From contig NZ_CP132310.1 of the NCBI RefSeq assembly GCF_030733845.1, positions 1 through 64,000 on the forward strand: a stretch of DNA of 64,000 nucleotides, written 5' to 3'. The translations under genes were made by a program, and so were the position numbers. The first letter of the stretch is position 1. Every line of letters begins with the position of its first letter. Source of the DNA: Shinella zoogloeoides. Lineage in GTDB: Bacteria > Pseudomonadota > Alphaproteobacteria > Rhizobiales > Rhizobiaceae. A model generated the notes under the pieces. It was not told where the DNA came from and did no database searches. It saw nothing but the letters and a program-made list of their open reading frames with translations. Below are positions 23,073-32,024 of the stretch, one piece after another.

Positions 23073-23489
23073 ATGATCTGGGACATTCTGGAAAAGAAGC
23101 TCATCGACGCCGATCTGATTGTGCCCGCCGTTCCCGGCAGCACGATCTTTCGGCACACTATGTCGGCGACGGCTTCGAAGGGCGTGATGTTCAAGAATCC
23201 GCTCACCGGCATTCCCGTCGATCCGTATCTGCCCGGCTTCTACAAGCCGAGCCTGCAAGCGATCGTTCGTCACGTCGATCCTGAGATCGGCGATCTACTT
23301 TCCGACCAGGTGGTGAAGGCGCTTCAAATCGACGAGCCGGAAGACTTCGACGCCACCGACAAGCGGGGAAGGGTGCGTATCCACGTTTTCTATCCGTCCA
23401 CGCTTCCAATCCAGTTTCCGCGTCTCGATGGCAACGGGTTCGAGTGGTCGTTGAATTTCACGACAGCGTTTGCCATCCAGCCTCTATAG
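23073..23489 (+). CDS. Tail terminator candidate
   Basis: A 138-residue protein in the position of the tail terminator (lambda U, HK97 gp11), directly before the tail tube. It starts with an amphipathic helix (IWDILEKKLIDADLIV) and continues with beta strands ending in WSLNFTTAFAIQPL, which fits the alpha/beta fold of tail terminators. Assignment is by order and predicted fold. Confidence 0.6.
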   Translation: MIWDILEKKLIDADLIVPAVPGSTIFRHTMSATASKGVMFKNPLTGIPVDPYLPGFYKPSLQAIVRHVDPEIGDLLSDQVVKALQIDEPEDFDATDKRGRVRIHVFYPSTLPIQFPRLDGNGFEWSLNFTTAFAIQPL

Positions 23490-23522
23490 CTAAATGGCGA
23501 AAGAGCTATTGTGATAAATCGC
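23489..23522. repeat. Dispersed TTTCGC/GCTA element
   Basis: TAGCTAAATGGCGAAAGAGC followed by TATTGTGATAAATCGCC. It shares AAATGGCGAAA with 12333-12343. Confidence 0.5.
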
Positions 23523-23536
23523 CCTTCATGGCAGAA

Positions 23537-23554
23537 TAAGTAATCGCTTACCTA
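23537..23554. promoter_or_regulatory. Operator before the tail tube gene
   Basis: TAAGTAATCGCTTACCTA, enclosed by GCAGAA (23531-23536) and TTCTGC (23557-23562), so the operator again forms the centre of a longer inverted repeat. Confidence 0.65.
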
Positions 23555-23576
23555 GTTTCTGCAAAAGGAATTCGTC

Positions 23577-24092
23577 ATGGCATCGTCCACTGAAAATGTG
23601 AAGCTCGGCGTCTGCTCCGTTCTCTTCGACAACGTTGACCTTGGTTTCACCAAGGGCGGTGTCGAGGTGGAGGTTGCTACGTCCACCCATGAGGTCAAGG
23701 TCGACCAGACGGGTGAGACGCCGATCAACGAACTCATTACCGGCCGCACGGTCACGGTGAAGGTTCCGCTCGCGGAGACCACGCTGGACAACCTGGTCAA
23801 GATCATGCCCGGCGCGACGCTGATCACCGATGGCACCGATCCGACCAAGAAGAAGGTCGTCGTGAAGACCGGCGTGTCCATGTCGCTGCTCGACAGCGCC
23901 AAGATTCTCACGCTTCGCCCCAAGGGCACGACCGGCGAAGACGACTTTACCGTCTTCAAGGCGGCTTGCCCTGGCGCGCTGAACTTCGCCTACAAGCTCG
24001 ACGACGAGCGCGTCTTCGTGGCGAACTTCAAGGGCTATGCTGATGAAGAAGGCGAGATCTTCTCCGTCGGCGACAACGACGCTGCGGCCTAA
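23577..24092 (+). CDS. Major tail tube protein
   Basis: A 171-residue protein with strong C-ending codon bias, an operator-bearing leader and its own downstream hairpin, as for an abundant structural protein. It is beta-rich (NVKLGVCSVLFDNVDLG, TVTVKVPLAETTLDNLVKIM) in the way of tail tube proteins, and is followed directly by the two-frame tail chaperone genes, as in lambda V-G-T. Confidence 0.8.
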   Translation: MASSTENVKLGVCSVLFDNVDLGFTKGGVEVEVATSTHEVKVDQTGETPINELITGRTVTVKVPLAETTLDNLVKIMPGATLITDGTDPTKKKVVVKTGVSMSLLDSAKILTLRPKGTTGEDDFTVFKAACPGALNFAYKLDDERVFVANFKGYADEEGEIFSVGDNDAAA

Positions 24093-24096
24093 TATC

Positions 24097-24114
24097 TAAG
24101 TAATGGCTTACTGA
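24097..24114. promoter_or_regulatory. Operator after the tail tube gene
   Basis: TAAGTAATGGCTTACTGA, five bases after the tail tube stop. Confidence 0.6.
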
Positions 24115-24130
24115 GCCATTCAAGAAATCG

Positions 24131-24161
24131 GGCCGGCGCTCAATGGTGAGTGTCGGCCTTT
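24131..24161 (+). terminator. Probable terminator between tail tube and chaperone genes
   Basis: GGCCGGCGCTC and GTGAGTGTCGGCC form a stem of about 11 pairs, including G-T pairs, with a short loop, followed by TTT. A partial terminator here would lower chaperone expression relative to tube. Confidence 0.6.
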
Positions 24162-24188
24162 CCATTCAGAAACCCTGGAGTTTTCCAA

Positions 24189-24524
24189 ATGCAGTATCTC
24201 GATCTCGATGCCGTCGCTTCCAATGCCGAGTTCACCCTGAAGCTGAACGGCAAGGAGCATACGCTGAAGGTCGCAACCGTCGAAACCTTCATCCAGAACA
24301 TGCAGGATCTGGAAGGGCTTTCCATGAATGCGTCGGCTGCCGACGAGCTGAAGGTGGCTGTCGCGATCGTCAAGCGCGCGTTTCCGACCATCCCGGAGAA
24401 GGAACTCAGGGAGTTGAACATTCTGCAGGTGAAGGCCATCGCGGATTTCGCCCAGACCGCCAACGGCGAGAAGGTCGAAAAGGTCTCCGAGGACAACGAG
24501 GGAAACGCACCAGCGGCAAGCTGA
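24189..24524 (+). CDS. Tail assembly chaperone, short form (G-like)
   Basis: A 111-residue protein from ATG 24189, the equivalent of lambda gpG. It is acidic with a beta-rich N-terminus (EFTLKLNGKEHTLKVATVE) and a helical C-terminus. It binds the tape measure during tail assembly and is not part of the virion. Most ribosomes stop at the TGA 24522-24524; some shift at 24500-24506 to make the longer form. Confidence 0.85.
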   Translation: MQYLDLDAVASNAEFTLKLNGKEHTLKVATVETFIQNMQDLEGLSMNASAADELKVAVAIVKRAFPTIPEKELRELNILQVKAIADFAQTANGEKVEKVSEDNEGNAPAAS

Positions 24525-24895
24525 AGTCCATCGATTTCGGATTTCTGTTTGCCCGCGTCCTGAAGTTCTACGGCTTCGAATACGACACCCTGCTGCAATA
24601 CAAGTGGAAGAGGTTCCTCTTCCTTCAGCGCCAGATTGATCGTCTCGAAGCAGCCGACGACCTCCGGATGGTGCAGCTTCTCGGCTCGGCGACCTCGCAA
24701 GAGGGCTACACGCAGATCGTCGAGCGCCTGCAACGAACGATGGGCGACATCACAGTCTACGAAGCCAGCGCTGCGGTGCTCAATCTGGACGATAACGCCC
24801 TCGATCCCGAGTTCAATCGCGAAGCCCTGCACGCTCTGATGGGCGGGCGCGCACGCAAGAAGAAACCTCAGTCAGCGCTTACTGAAGAAGGCTAG
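24189..24895 (+). CDS. Tail assembly chaperone, -1 frameshift form (GT-like)
   Basis: The long form reads the G-like frame to 24506, slips back one base and continues in the -1 frame to the stop at 24893-24895, adding about 130 residues that start RTSGKLKSIDFGF. The shift product corresponds to lambda gpGT; the T part binds the tube protein and recruits it to the chaperone-tape complex. The T frame has no start or ribosome site of its own, which supports frameshifting. Confidence 0.85.
24500..24506 (+). promoter_or_regulatory. Programmed -1 frameshift slippery site
   Basis: G GGA AAC in the reading frame of the short chaperone, five codons before its stop. It fits the X XXY YYZ rule and joins the two frames exactly as needed. 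Confidence 0.88.
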
Positions 24896-24897
24896 AA

Positions 24898-27800
24898 ATG
24901 ACAGCGATCCGCGTCGAACTGGAACTTGCCGACGGCCAATTCGTCTCCCGCATGATTCATGCGGGGGAGACCGTTGGTCAGTTCCAGCAGAACGTCGCGC
25001 GCGGATCGGCTGCACTCACAGCTCTCAACCAGGCCGGCCTGGGTGTCATCTCGTCCGTTTCTCGTGCCGACCAAGCCTCGCGCGGCTTCCTGTCGACGCT
25101 CCGAGACGTATCCATCGTCACGGGTATGCTGTCGCTCGGCATCTCCAAGGCGATGAACCTTCAGAACTCGTGGATTGGATCCATCGTCCGGATCAACGCC
25201 GAGTTCGAAAAGCTCAATTTCCAGATGCAGGGTATGGCACGCTCCGCCGACCCGATCCGTGAGGCTGGCCAAAACGTGGCCTGGCTGCGCGAGAAGGCCA
25301 TGGAGATGCCGTTCTCGCTGAAGGCCATCACGGATGGTTTCGTGCGCCTGAACGCGACCGGCATCGATCCGACCAAGGGGGCGCTCGACGCACTTGCTGA
25401 CGGCATCACCGCCTTTGGTGGCGGCGAAGAGCAGATGAAGCGCACGCTCGTCGGCATTTCCCAGATGTCCGGCAAGGGCGTCGTCCAGATGGAAGAAATG
25501 CGTCAGCAGATCGCCGAGCACATGCCTCGTGCGATGGAGCTGATGGCGCGCTCGATGGGCGTCTCCATGGCGCAGCTCATCAAAGATATCTCGACGGGTC
25601 GAGTGGCCGCCGGCGCATCGCTGGAAGCGTTCTTCGGCGAGCTTGAGCGCACGTTCGGCGGTCGCGCCGCGCAAATGATGCAGACCTTCAACGGCCAGCT
25701 TCAGCGCACCAAGACCCAGCTCGAACTTCTGGCTACGTCCGATACGATCCGGCTGGAATTCTTCGACGGCGCGCTGAAGGATCAGCTCGCCGACCTGAAC
25801 GCATTCCTGACGTCGCCTCGCGCCCAGGCTTACGCTGACCAGCTCGGTCAAGCCATGGCCAAGGGCGTGACCTGGGTTCGCGCCGCGATCGACCAGCTCA
25901 TCGCGTTCCGTCGCGAGATCGGCAACGTCGCCCAAGCAGCCGCCTACGTCTTCGGCGCAAACCTGTTGTTCAAGGGTCTCGGCGCGATGGGCGGGGCGCT
26001 CGGCTCGCTTCGCAACGAGCTGAAACTGGTCAGTCTCCAGTTCACGATGGCCGGCGCCGCCCAGAATGCCTACACGATCGCGGCAAATTCCGGCGCCCCG
26101 CCGCTCATTCGCCTGAGCAGGGGCTTCGCTGCTGTCACCGCCTCCATGCGCGGCCTGATGATGGGCGCGGCTGCGTTCGCGCCCTGGATCGCCGGCCTTG
26201 GCCTGGCCGTCTACGCTGCCGGCCAGTATTTCGGCTGGTTCGGCGATCGCGTCGGCGACGCCTACAACGATCTCGTCCGCTTTGGAGCGGAGTCCCGCGC
26301 GCAGGCCCAGGAAACATCCCAGGCCCACATCGCGGCGCTGGAAGCGCGCCTCGCGGCGATGAAGAACGCTGCCACGATGTCGTCTTCCGGCAAGTGGTCG
26401 GAAGAGATCCAGCAGGTCGAAAAGGAACTTGCCGACGCTCGCGCGCGTCAGGGCGAACTTCTGCTCGTCGCCGGCGAGCGTGAAGACACCCAGATGCTGA
26501 CCCGTTTCTCGGAGTCGGTCGAGCGTAAGCTGAACCTCGTCAAGTCGGGCTACGACCGTGAGATGATCGCGGCCGAGAAGTATTACAACGACCTGGCCAA
26601 CACCACCCGCGACAAGGGCGGGGACGTTCAGAAGATCGAGGACGATCGTCGCGAAGCCTACGCGAAGGCGCAGAAGAAGTTCTACGAAGATCAGATCCGC
26701 GAACTGGAGGGCATGATCCTCTGGGAAGAGAGCGTCGAGACCTATGCCGAAGGCGTGAAGAAGAAGCAGTCCCAGCAGCGTCTGGACATGCTTCGCGCTC
26801 GTCTTCGTCAGGAAAGCGAGGCTCTTCGCTCGTTCAAGGCGGCCGACGTTCCTCTCCTGGCCAAGCTCGATGACCCGAACTCCGCCTACGACAAGGGCAG
26901 CAAGCTGTTCGCTCGGCTCCAGGAGGATATTGCCGGTGTCAAGGCGGAGATCCAGGGCGCATCCCCGGAACTCGCCAAGCTCCAGGAAATGCTTCGGACC
27001 AACAAGTTCGGCGACATGGGTCGCGAGGAAGTCCAGGCGTTGGCCGCAGACATCCGCAACGCCACTGCCGAGCTGGAGCAGTTCGAAGAGCTTCGCAAGG
27101 GGCAGAAGGACGCTGAGCGCGATCTGAAACAGATCGAGGATCGCCTTTTCGATCGCGAGATGGATCTGCTTGAAAAGAAGCAGGGCAAGACGATCACCGA
27201 GGGTGAGCGCTTCATTCTGCGCATGGAAAATGGCGCCTACAAGGGCCTTGGCCCGGCGTCCCAGATCGCGAAGGCGCTGGAAGGCGTCTACGGGCGTCTG
27301 GATATCGCAGGGTCGAAGTCTAACCAGCTCGGCGAGACGCTGCGCACCAACGCGTTCGGCGACCAGTCCCAGGGCAAGATCCAGGGCGTCAACGAAAAGC
27401 TCCGTGAAACCGCCCTGATCCTCGACCAGATCGGACAGGGGCTGAATGGCATCAACTTCAGCGGCTTCAACGCCTCAGGCATTGCCGGCATGGCGGGCGG
27501 CTTTGGCGCATCCACCGCTCTTCCCGTCAACGTGCCGAAGGACATGTCCGATCGGATGGCGCAGGCCATGCAGATCCTCATGGAAAAGGGTTGGTCGCAG
27601 ATTGCCGCATCAGGCATCGTCGGCAACCTGGCCGGCGAAAGCTCGCTCAATCCGAACGCCCGGAACAAGGGCGACGGCAGCGACGGCTCGGATTCGATTG
27701 GTGTTGCTCAGTGGAATTCCAACCGTGCGCGCGCACTCCAGCAGTTCGCCGCGATGCGCGGCAGCAACTGGAACGATTTCCGCACCCAGATCGAGTTTGT

Positions 27801-29520
27801 CGATTGGGAGCTGCGCAATACTGAAGCGTCTGCCGGTAGCGCCATCGGCCTTGCGCGATCGCCGGAAGCCGCCTCCGAGATGTTCATGCGCAAGTATGAG
27901 CGTCCGGCGGAATGGGCGATCCGCGAAAGCGGCCCCAAGCGCGCTGGCTATGCGAAAACCGCCTACGGTCTTGGCGGGGGCGGCGCCTCCTCGCAGCCCG
28001 CTGCCGAAACGACGCCCATCGTCAACTACAACCCGGAACTGGAAGCCCAGATCCAGGAACGCGTTCGCGTCACGGAAAAGCTGACGACCGCCGCTCAGAC
28101 CCTGAGCCAGCGTGAAAACGACATTCTGACCGGGGAGCAGCAGCAGGGCAGGGCGGATTACCTCAAGGAGCTGAAGGACAAGGCTGAGCAGGCAGCCAAG
28201 GGCATCGAGGGCACCGGCAAGAACCTGTCCGAACTTCAGGACAAGATCAAGTCCGGCACGCTCGGCTCCAAGGATCTCGCAGCGCCGGAATACAAGGAGC
28301 TGATCGCGGCGGCGAAGGAACTCGACAAGATCGAGGAAGACCGTCGCAAGAAGAAGTCGGCCATGTCGAAGGCCGATCAGCAGACAGAGGAATTCAGCCG
28401 TCGCCAGATTGAGCTTGCTCGCCGCGTCGAGGAGGCCAACGCGCGCATGCTCGACCCGCTGGAGCAGAAGTCCAGCACTGCCTATCGCGCTCTGCGCCAG
28501 GATCTTGACGACTACCTGTCGGATGTCCAGCGCGCATATGGCCAGGAGAGCACGCAGTATCAGCAAGCGCTCGATTTCCGCGCGGCGATGCTCCGCCAGC
28601 ACCGCAACATGGAAGTCGCTGAGAACGGCGCGAAGTGGGCAAAGAACACGGCCGATATCAATCGCGGCCTGATGTCTGAAAGCCAGCGTCGCCAGCTTGC
28701 GCTCCAGGAAGAGATTGCCCGGATCGACGCCGAGGTTGCCGCCTTCCAGGGCTCCGAGGCTGAGAAGGTCCAGATCGTGGCTGCCGCCGAAGCGCAGAAG
28801 GCTGCTCTTCGAAAGCAGGCCGCCGCCGCTGCCAGCCCGATCACTGGCATGATGCAGCAGTGGGGCGATCTTCAAACGAACCTCGCCAATGCGACGCAGC
28901 AGTGGATGGGCTCGCTCGCCGATGGCCTGACGAACCTCATCATGGGCACCGGCGATCTGCGCTCGGTCATCCAGGGCATCCTGAAGGATGTCGTGAACAT
29001 GGGGCTGAAATACCTCATGTCCCAGATGATGGGCGGCAAGAGTCAGAGCGGCGCAAGTGGCGCGAAGGGTGCGGCGGGTAAGACCGGCAAGGCTGCAACC
29101 AGCGCTGCCACGGGCGGCAAGGGCAAGATGTTCCCTATTCGCCACACCGGCGGCCTCGTCAATGCGTCCGGCGTTTACAAAGCGGTTAACCCGAGCGTCT
29201 TCGTTGGCGCGCAGAAATACCACACCGGCGGCATCATCGGCGGCCCGAAACTGTCGCGTGGGGAGGTTCCTATCATCGCCAAGGAAGGCGAGGGCGTCTT
29301 CACGCCTGAGCAGATGGCGAACATGGGCGGGTTCAATCAGACGTCGTTCCAGATCAACGCACCGGTTCAGGTCAACGGATCGGCCGGCACGCCCGAGCAG
29401 AACCAGGATCTGGCAAAGCGCGTGGCGAAGCAGATGGAAGACACTTTCCGGGGCATCGCCGCTGACGAGATGCGTAAGCAGACCCGCCCAGGCAACTTCG
29501 CGAATTCGAGGAGCAGGTAA
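24898..29520 (+). CDS. Tape measure protein with lysozyme-like domain
   Basis: A 1540-residue protein, the largest structural protein before the tip. Residues 85-290 are a tape-measure domain (SGKGVVQMEEMRQQIAEHMP). Hydrophobic segments lie near 420-440. Coiled-coil stretches follow. Residues about 882-1022 form a phage tail lysozyme domain (IAASGIVGNLAGESSLNPNA, then IGVAQWN), which would open peptidoglycan during DNA entry. The C-terminal part with HTGGIIGGPKLSRGEVPIIA is the lambda gpH C-terminal type. It sets tail length: about 230 nm if 0.15 nm per residue, an inference. Confidence 0.92.
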   Translation: MTAIRVELELADGQFVSRMIHAGETVGQFQQNVARGSAALTALNQAGLGVISSVSRADQASRGFLSTLRDVSIVTGMLSLGISKAMNLQNSWIGSIVRINAEFEKLNFQMQGMARSADPIREAGQNVAWLREKAMEMPFSLKAITDGFVRLNATGIDPTKGALDALADGITAFGGGEEQMKRTLVGISQMSGKGVVQMEEMRQQIAEHMPRAMELMARSMGVSMAQLIKDISTGRVAAGASLEAFFGELERTFGGRAAQMMQTFNGQLQRTKTQLELLATSDTIRLEFFDGALKDQLADLNAFLTSPRAQAYADQLGQAMAKGVTWVRAAIDQLIAFRREIGNVAQAAAYVFGANLLFKGLGAMGGALGSLRNELKLVSLQFTMAGAAQNAYTIAANSGAPPLIRLSRGFAAVTASMRGLMMGAAAFAPWIAGLGLAVYAAGQYFGWFGDRVGDAYNDLVRFGAESRAQAQETSQAHIAALEARLAAMKNAATMSSSGKWSEEIQQVEKELADARARQGELLLVAGEREDTQMLTRFSESVERKLNLVKSGYDREMIAAEKYYNDLANTTRDKGGDVQKIEDDRREAYAKAQKKFYEDQIRELEGMILWEESVETYAEGVKKKQSQQRLDMLRARLRQESEALRSFKAADVPLLAKLDDPNSAYDKGSKLFARLQEDIAGVKAEIQGASPELAKLQEMLRTNKFGDMGREEVQALAADIRNATAELEQFEELRKGQKDAERDLKQIEDRLFDREMDLLEKKQGKTITEGERFILRMENGAYKGLGPASQIAKALEGVYGRLDIAGSKSNQLGETLRTNAFGDQSQGKIQGVNEKLRETALILDQIGQGLNGINFSGFNASGIAGMAGGFGASTALPVNVPKDMSDRMAQAMQILMEKGWSQIAASGIVGNLAGESSLNPNARNKGDGSDGSDSIGVAQWNSNRARALQQFAAMRGSNWNDFRTQIEFVDWELRNTEASAGSAIGLARSPEAASEMFMRKYERPAEWAIRESGPKRAGYAKTAYGLGGGGASSQPAAETTPIVNYNPELEAQIQERVRVTEKLTTAAQTLSQRENDILTGEQQQGRADYLKELKDKAEQAAKGIEGTGKNLSELQDKIKSGTLGSKDLAAPEYKELIAAAKELDKIEEDRRKKKSAMSKADQQTEEFSRRQIELARRVEEANARMLDPLEQKSSTAYRALRQDLDDYLSDVQRAYGQESTQYQQALDFRAAMLRQHRNMEVAENGAKWAKNTADINRGLMSESQRRQLALQEEIARIDAEVAAFQGSEAEKVQIVAAAEAQKAALRKQAAAAASPITGMMQQWGDLQTNLANATQQWMGSLADGLTNLIMGTGDLRSVIQGILKDVVNMGLKYLMSQMMGGKSQSGASGAKGAAGKTGKAATSAATGGKGKMFPIRHTGGLVNASGVYKAVNPSVFVGAQKYHTGGIIGGPKLSRGEVPIIAKEGEGVFTPEQMANMGGFNQTSFQINAPVQVNGSAGTPEQNQDLAKRVAKQMEDTFRGIAADEMRKQTRPGNFANSRSR

Positions 29521-29873
29521 TGGCGCTCAAGACCTTCACACCGCCGGTCGGCCCTTCGCCGGGCACGGCGTTCGAGCCTCAGATCAAGGTGCTGGAGGCA
29601 GAGTTCGGCGACGGCTATTCGCAGCCGACGCCGGACGGCATCAACAACGTGCGCGAGAAGGTGAAGCTGAATTGGGACGGCCTCACCGAGCGCGAGATGA
29701 GCGCCATCAACGCCTTCTTCATGGCGCGCAAAGGCGCCGAGGCGTTCTACTTCAAGCCGGCTGGTTACGATCGGCCGCTCAAGTGGACCTGCAAAGAGTG
29801 GGGGCGCACCTTGACGGATGGGGTCTGGAAGATGACGGCTACCTTCGTTCAGTCCTTCACTGCTCAAATCTGA
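29520..29873 (+). CDS. Minor tail protein, lambda M-like
   Basis: A 117-residue protein that overlaps the tape measure stop by one base (TAATG). The pattern VLEAEFGDGYSQPTPDGINN followed by WKMTATFVQSF is typical of the gpM/DUF2460-like minor tail family, which helps form the tip below the tape measure. Order before L, K, I and J equivalents is the same as in lambda. Confidence 0.82.
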   Translation: MALKTFTPPVGPSPGTAFEPQIKVLEAEFGDGYSQPTPDGINNVREKVKLNWDGLTEREMSAINAFFMARKGAEAFYFKPAGYDRPLKWTCKEWGRTLTDGVWKMTATFVQSFTAQI

Positions 29874-29876
29874 GGC

Positions 29877-29905
29877 TTGATAATCAGTAAGCGCTGACTT
29901 ATTAT
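29877..29905 (+). promoter_or_regulatory. Tail-tip promoter with embedded operator
   Basis: TTGATA, 17-base spacer and TATTAT with TCAGTAAGCGCTGACTTA at 29884-29901. Confidence 0.8.
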
Positions 29906-29927
29906 TGGGATCTTGACGGAGATCCCT

Positions 29928-30641
29928 TTGGTTACGCTTTACCAAGCCGCGCAAAGCCTGACGCCTGATCCGATCGTGAGCCTCTTCACGCTCGATACGT
30001 CGTCTATTGGCGGCCCCTTGGTTCCGTTTGTGCAGGGCAGGGAAGCCGACCAGGCGGTGTCCTTCGGGAACGTGGAGTATCAGGCGCTCGACTGCGAGTT
30101 CACCGGGATGGAAGTGTCGGGGGTGGGCGCGCTGCCTACGCCAACCATTCGTGTCGCCAACCATGACGGCATCATCCAGTCCATTCTCAACACCTGGGGC
30201 GACGTTCTCGGCTGCCCGATCTATCGGATGCGCACCTTCGCGCGCTTTCTCGATAACGGGTCGGAACCCGACAGCGAGTCCTTCTACGGCCCGGACCAGT
30301 TTCGCATCGAGCGTCTGGTGGCTGAAAATCCCGTCTATCTCGAATGGGAACTCTCGACCGCCATCGACCAGGAAGGCAAGCTGCTGCCGGGCCGACCGGT
30401 GATCCGTGACACCTGCCTCTGGCGATATCGCGCCTACAACGCCAGCACGAATGGCTTCGACTACTCGAAGGCGCAGTGCCGCTACGCCGGCAACAAGTTC
30501 TACGACATCAACGACCAGGAGGTCAGCGAACCCTCGCTTGACGTTCCGAGCCGGCGCATTTCGTGCTGCGAGGCGCGCTTCGGCAAAGGTAATCCGCTGC
30601 CATTTGGTGGCTTCCCGGGTGTAGCAAGGGTGCGCGCGTGA
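29928..30641 (+). CDS. Minor tail protein, lambda L-like
   Basis: A protein of 237 residues from TTG 29928, chosen because GGAG lies six bases upstream; an earlier TTG at 29913 coincides with the expected transcription start. The C-terminal part carries four Cys residues (DTCLW, AQCRYAG, SCCEARFG) in the arrangement of lambda gpL, where they bind an iron-sulfur cluster in the tail tip. It joins the baseplate hub below gpM. Confidence 0.82.
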   Translation: MVTLYQAAQSLTPDPIVSLFTLDTSSIGGPLVPFVQGREADQAVSFGNVEYQALDCEFTGMEVSGVGALPTPTIRVANHDGIIQSILNTWGDVLGCPIYRMRTFARFLDNGSEPDSESFYGPDQFRIERLVAENPVYLEWELSTAIDQEGKLLPGRPVIRDTCLWRYRAYNASTNGFDYSKAQCRYAGNKFYDINDQEVSEPSLDVPSRRISCCEARFGKGNPLPFGGFPGVARVRA

Positions 30642-31423
30642 TTCAAACTAAGTCATTCCTTACTTATGATGTTGTCGAGGCCGCGAAAGCCCACGCGCGC
30701 AAGGAATATCCGAACGAAAGCTGTGGCCTGGTTTTCAACGGCGAATATGTGCCGTGCGAGAACATTGCCGGCGACCCGACGACCGATTTCGAGATTTCGG
30801 CGCAGGTCTATCGCTCCTACGCCAGGCGCGGAGAGATTCAAGCCGTTCTGCACTCGCACCCCGGCGGGCCGCTGTTTCCGACCGAAGCTGACATGATCGG
30901 GCAGATCAGCACGGATGTCGCATGGGGCATCATTCCGATCCTGGAAGAGGACAAGATCTTCCGTATCGGCGAGCCCATCATGTGGGGCGGCAACGTGCCC
31001 AAGAGCGATCTGATCGGCCGCGAATTCCTGCACGGTATTCACGACTGCTACTCGCTGATCAAGGACACCTTCGCTCTCGGCAAGGAAGGTCTCGCCGCCC
31101 AGGGCATCAGCGACGTGTGGCCATATGAGCCCCGCCTGCTGCCCGAAGTTCCGCGCGACGACGGCTGGTGGGAACTGGGTAAGGATCTCTACGTCGACGG
31201 CCTGAAGAAGAACGGCTTTCGCATCATTCAGCCGCATGAAGCGCGCGCCGGCGACGGCTTCCTTACGAAAATCCGTTCCGACAAGCTCAATCACGCCGGT
31301 CTCCTCGTTACCGACGACACGATCATTCATCACCTGCCCATGCGCGCCTCGCGGCGTGAGCCGGCGGGTTTGTGGGGTCGCCAAGCCGAGATCTGGGTCC
31401 GCCATGAGGGCCTCGATGCGTAA
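30638..31423 (+). CDS. Tail tip assembly peptidase, lambda K-like (JAMM + NlpC/P60)
   Basis: A 261-residue two-domain protein. Residues 10-120 are a JAMM/MPN metalloprotease-like domain with Glu27, HSH at 72-74 and Asp85. Residues 130-250 are an NlpC/P60 domain with Cys137 and His219. This is the lambda gpK layout, in which the second domain can cleave peptidoglycan. GTG start overlaps the previous stop. Codons 5-10 contain a complete operator and promoter (30642-30670), which is unusual inside a gene. Confidence 0.88.
   Translation: MIQTKSFLTYDVVEAAKAHARKEYPNESCGLVFNGEYVPCENIAGDPTTDFEISAQVYRSYARRGEIQAVLHSHPGGPLFPTEADMIGQISTDVAWGIIPILEEDKIFRIGEPIMWGGNVPKSDLIGREFLHGIHDCYSLIKDTFALGKEGLAAQGISDVWPYEPRLLPEVPRDDGWWELGKDLYVDGLKKNGFRIIQPHEARAGDGFLTKIRSDKLNHAGLLVTDDTIIHHLPMRASRREPAGLWGRQAEIWVRHEGLDA
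30642..30670 (+). promoter_or_regulatory. Promoter with operator inside the K-like coding sequence
   Basis: TTCAAA, 17-base spacer and TATGAT, with TAAGTCATTCCTTACTTA at 30649-30666, all within the first eleven codons of the K-like gene. It would transcribe from within the gene into I and J. Confidence 0.65.
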
Positions 31424-32024
31424 GGTCTTCCTCTACGGCGCCATCGCGAAGAAATACGGCGAGAGCTTCGACCTGGATGTCGCAACTGCCGCCGAGGCCG
31501 TGCGCGCCCTCACGGCCAATTTCCCCGAGATCGTCAAGGATTTCGAGGCGGGCTCCTGGCATGTCGTGCGCGGCGCCGACATCGATGAAGGCATGTCGCT
31601 TGGCGAGGACGATCTGGCGACCTTCCGTCTGGGCAAGGGCGATCTTCACATCGTTCCGGTCGTCGCCGGCTCCAAGCGATCCGGTCTGCTGAAGATCGTC
31701 CTGGGCGTCGCGCTCGTCGGCATCGGCTTCTTCATGGGCGGCTTCGCAGCTCCGATCTTCGGCGGCACGGGCGTCCTCGGCGGCGTGACCTACGGCCACA
31801 TGATGATTTTTGGCGCAGCGATGGCTCTTGGCGGCGCGGCCCAGCTTCTCGCCCCCGAAAACAAGGACAGCGACACCGACAAGGAGTCGTCTTTCACCAT
31901 GTCCGGCCCCGGCAACACCTACGACCAGGGCTACCCGGTCCCGCTCGTCTACGGCGAGGTCATCACGGGATCTGTCCTGATCTCCGCCGGGGTCGACGTC
32001 GAAAAGATCGCGGTGGGCTCCTGA
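31416..32024 (+). CDS. Tail assembly protein, lambda I-like
   Basis: A 202-residue protein. Residues 1-95 are the ubiquitin-like N-terminal part (VFLYGAIAKKYGESFDLDV), residues 95-150 are hydrophobic and glycine-rich (VLGVALVGIGFFMGGFAAPI), and the C-terminus ends with PVPLVYGEVITGSVLISAGV. This is the gpI pattern. gpI acts with K and J in tip assembly and is not found in the mature tail of lambda. The ATG at 31416 overlaps the K stop. Confidence 0.88.
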   Translation: MRKVFLYGAIAKKYGESFDLDVATAAEAVRALTANFPEIVKDFEAGSWHVVRGADIDEGMSLGEDDLATFRLGKGDLHIVPVVAGSKRSGLLKIVLGVALVGIGFFMGGFAAPIFGGTGVLGGVTYGHMMIFGAAMALGGAAQLLAPENKDSDTDKESSFTMSGPGNTYDQGYPVPLVYGEVITGSVLISAGVDVEKIAVGS

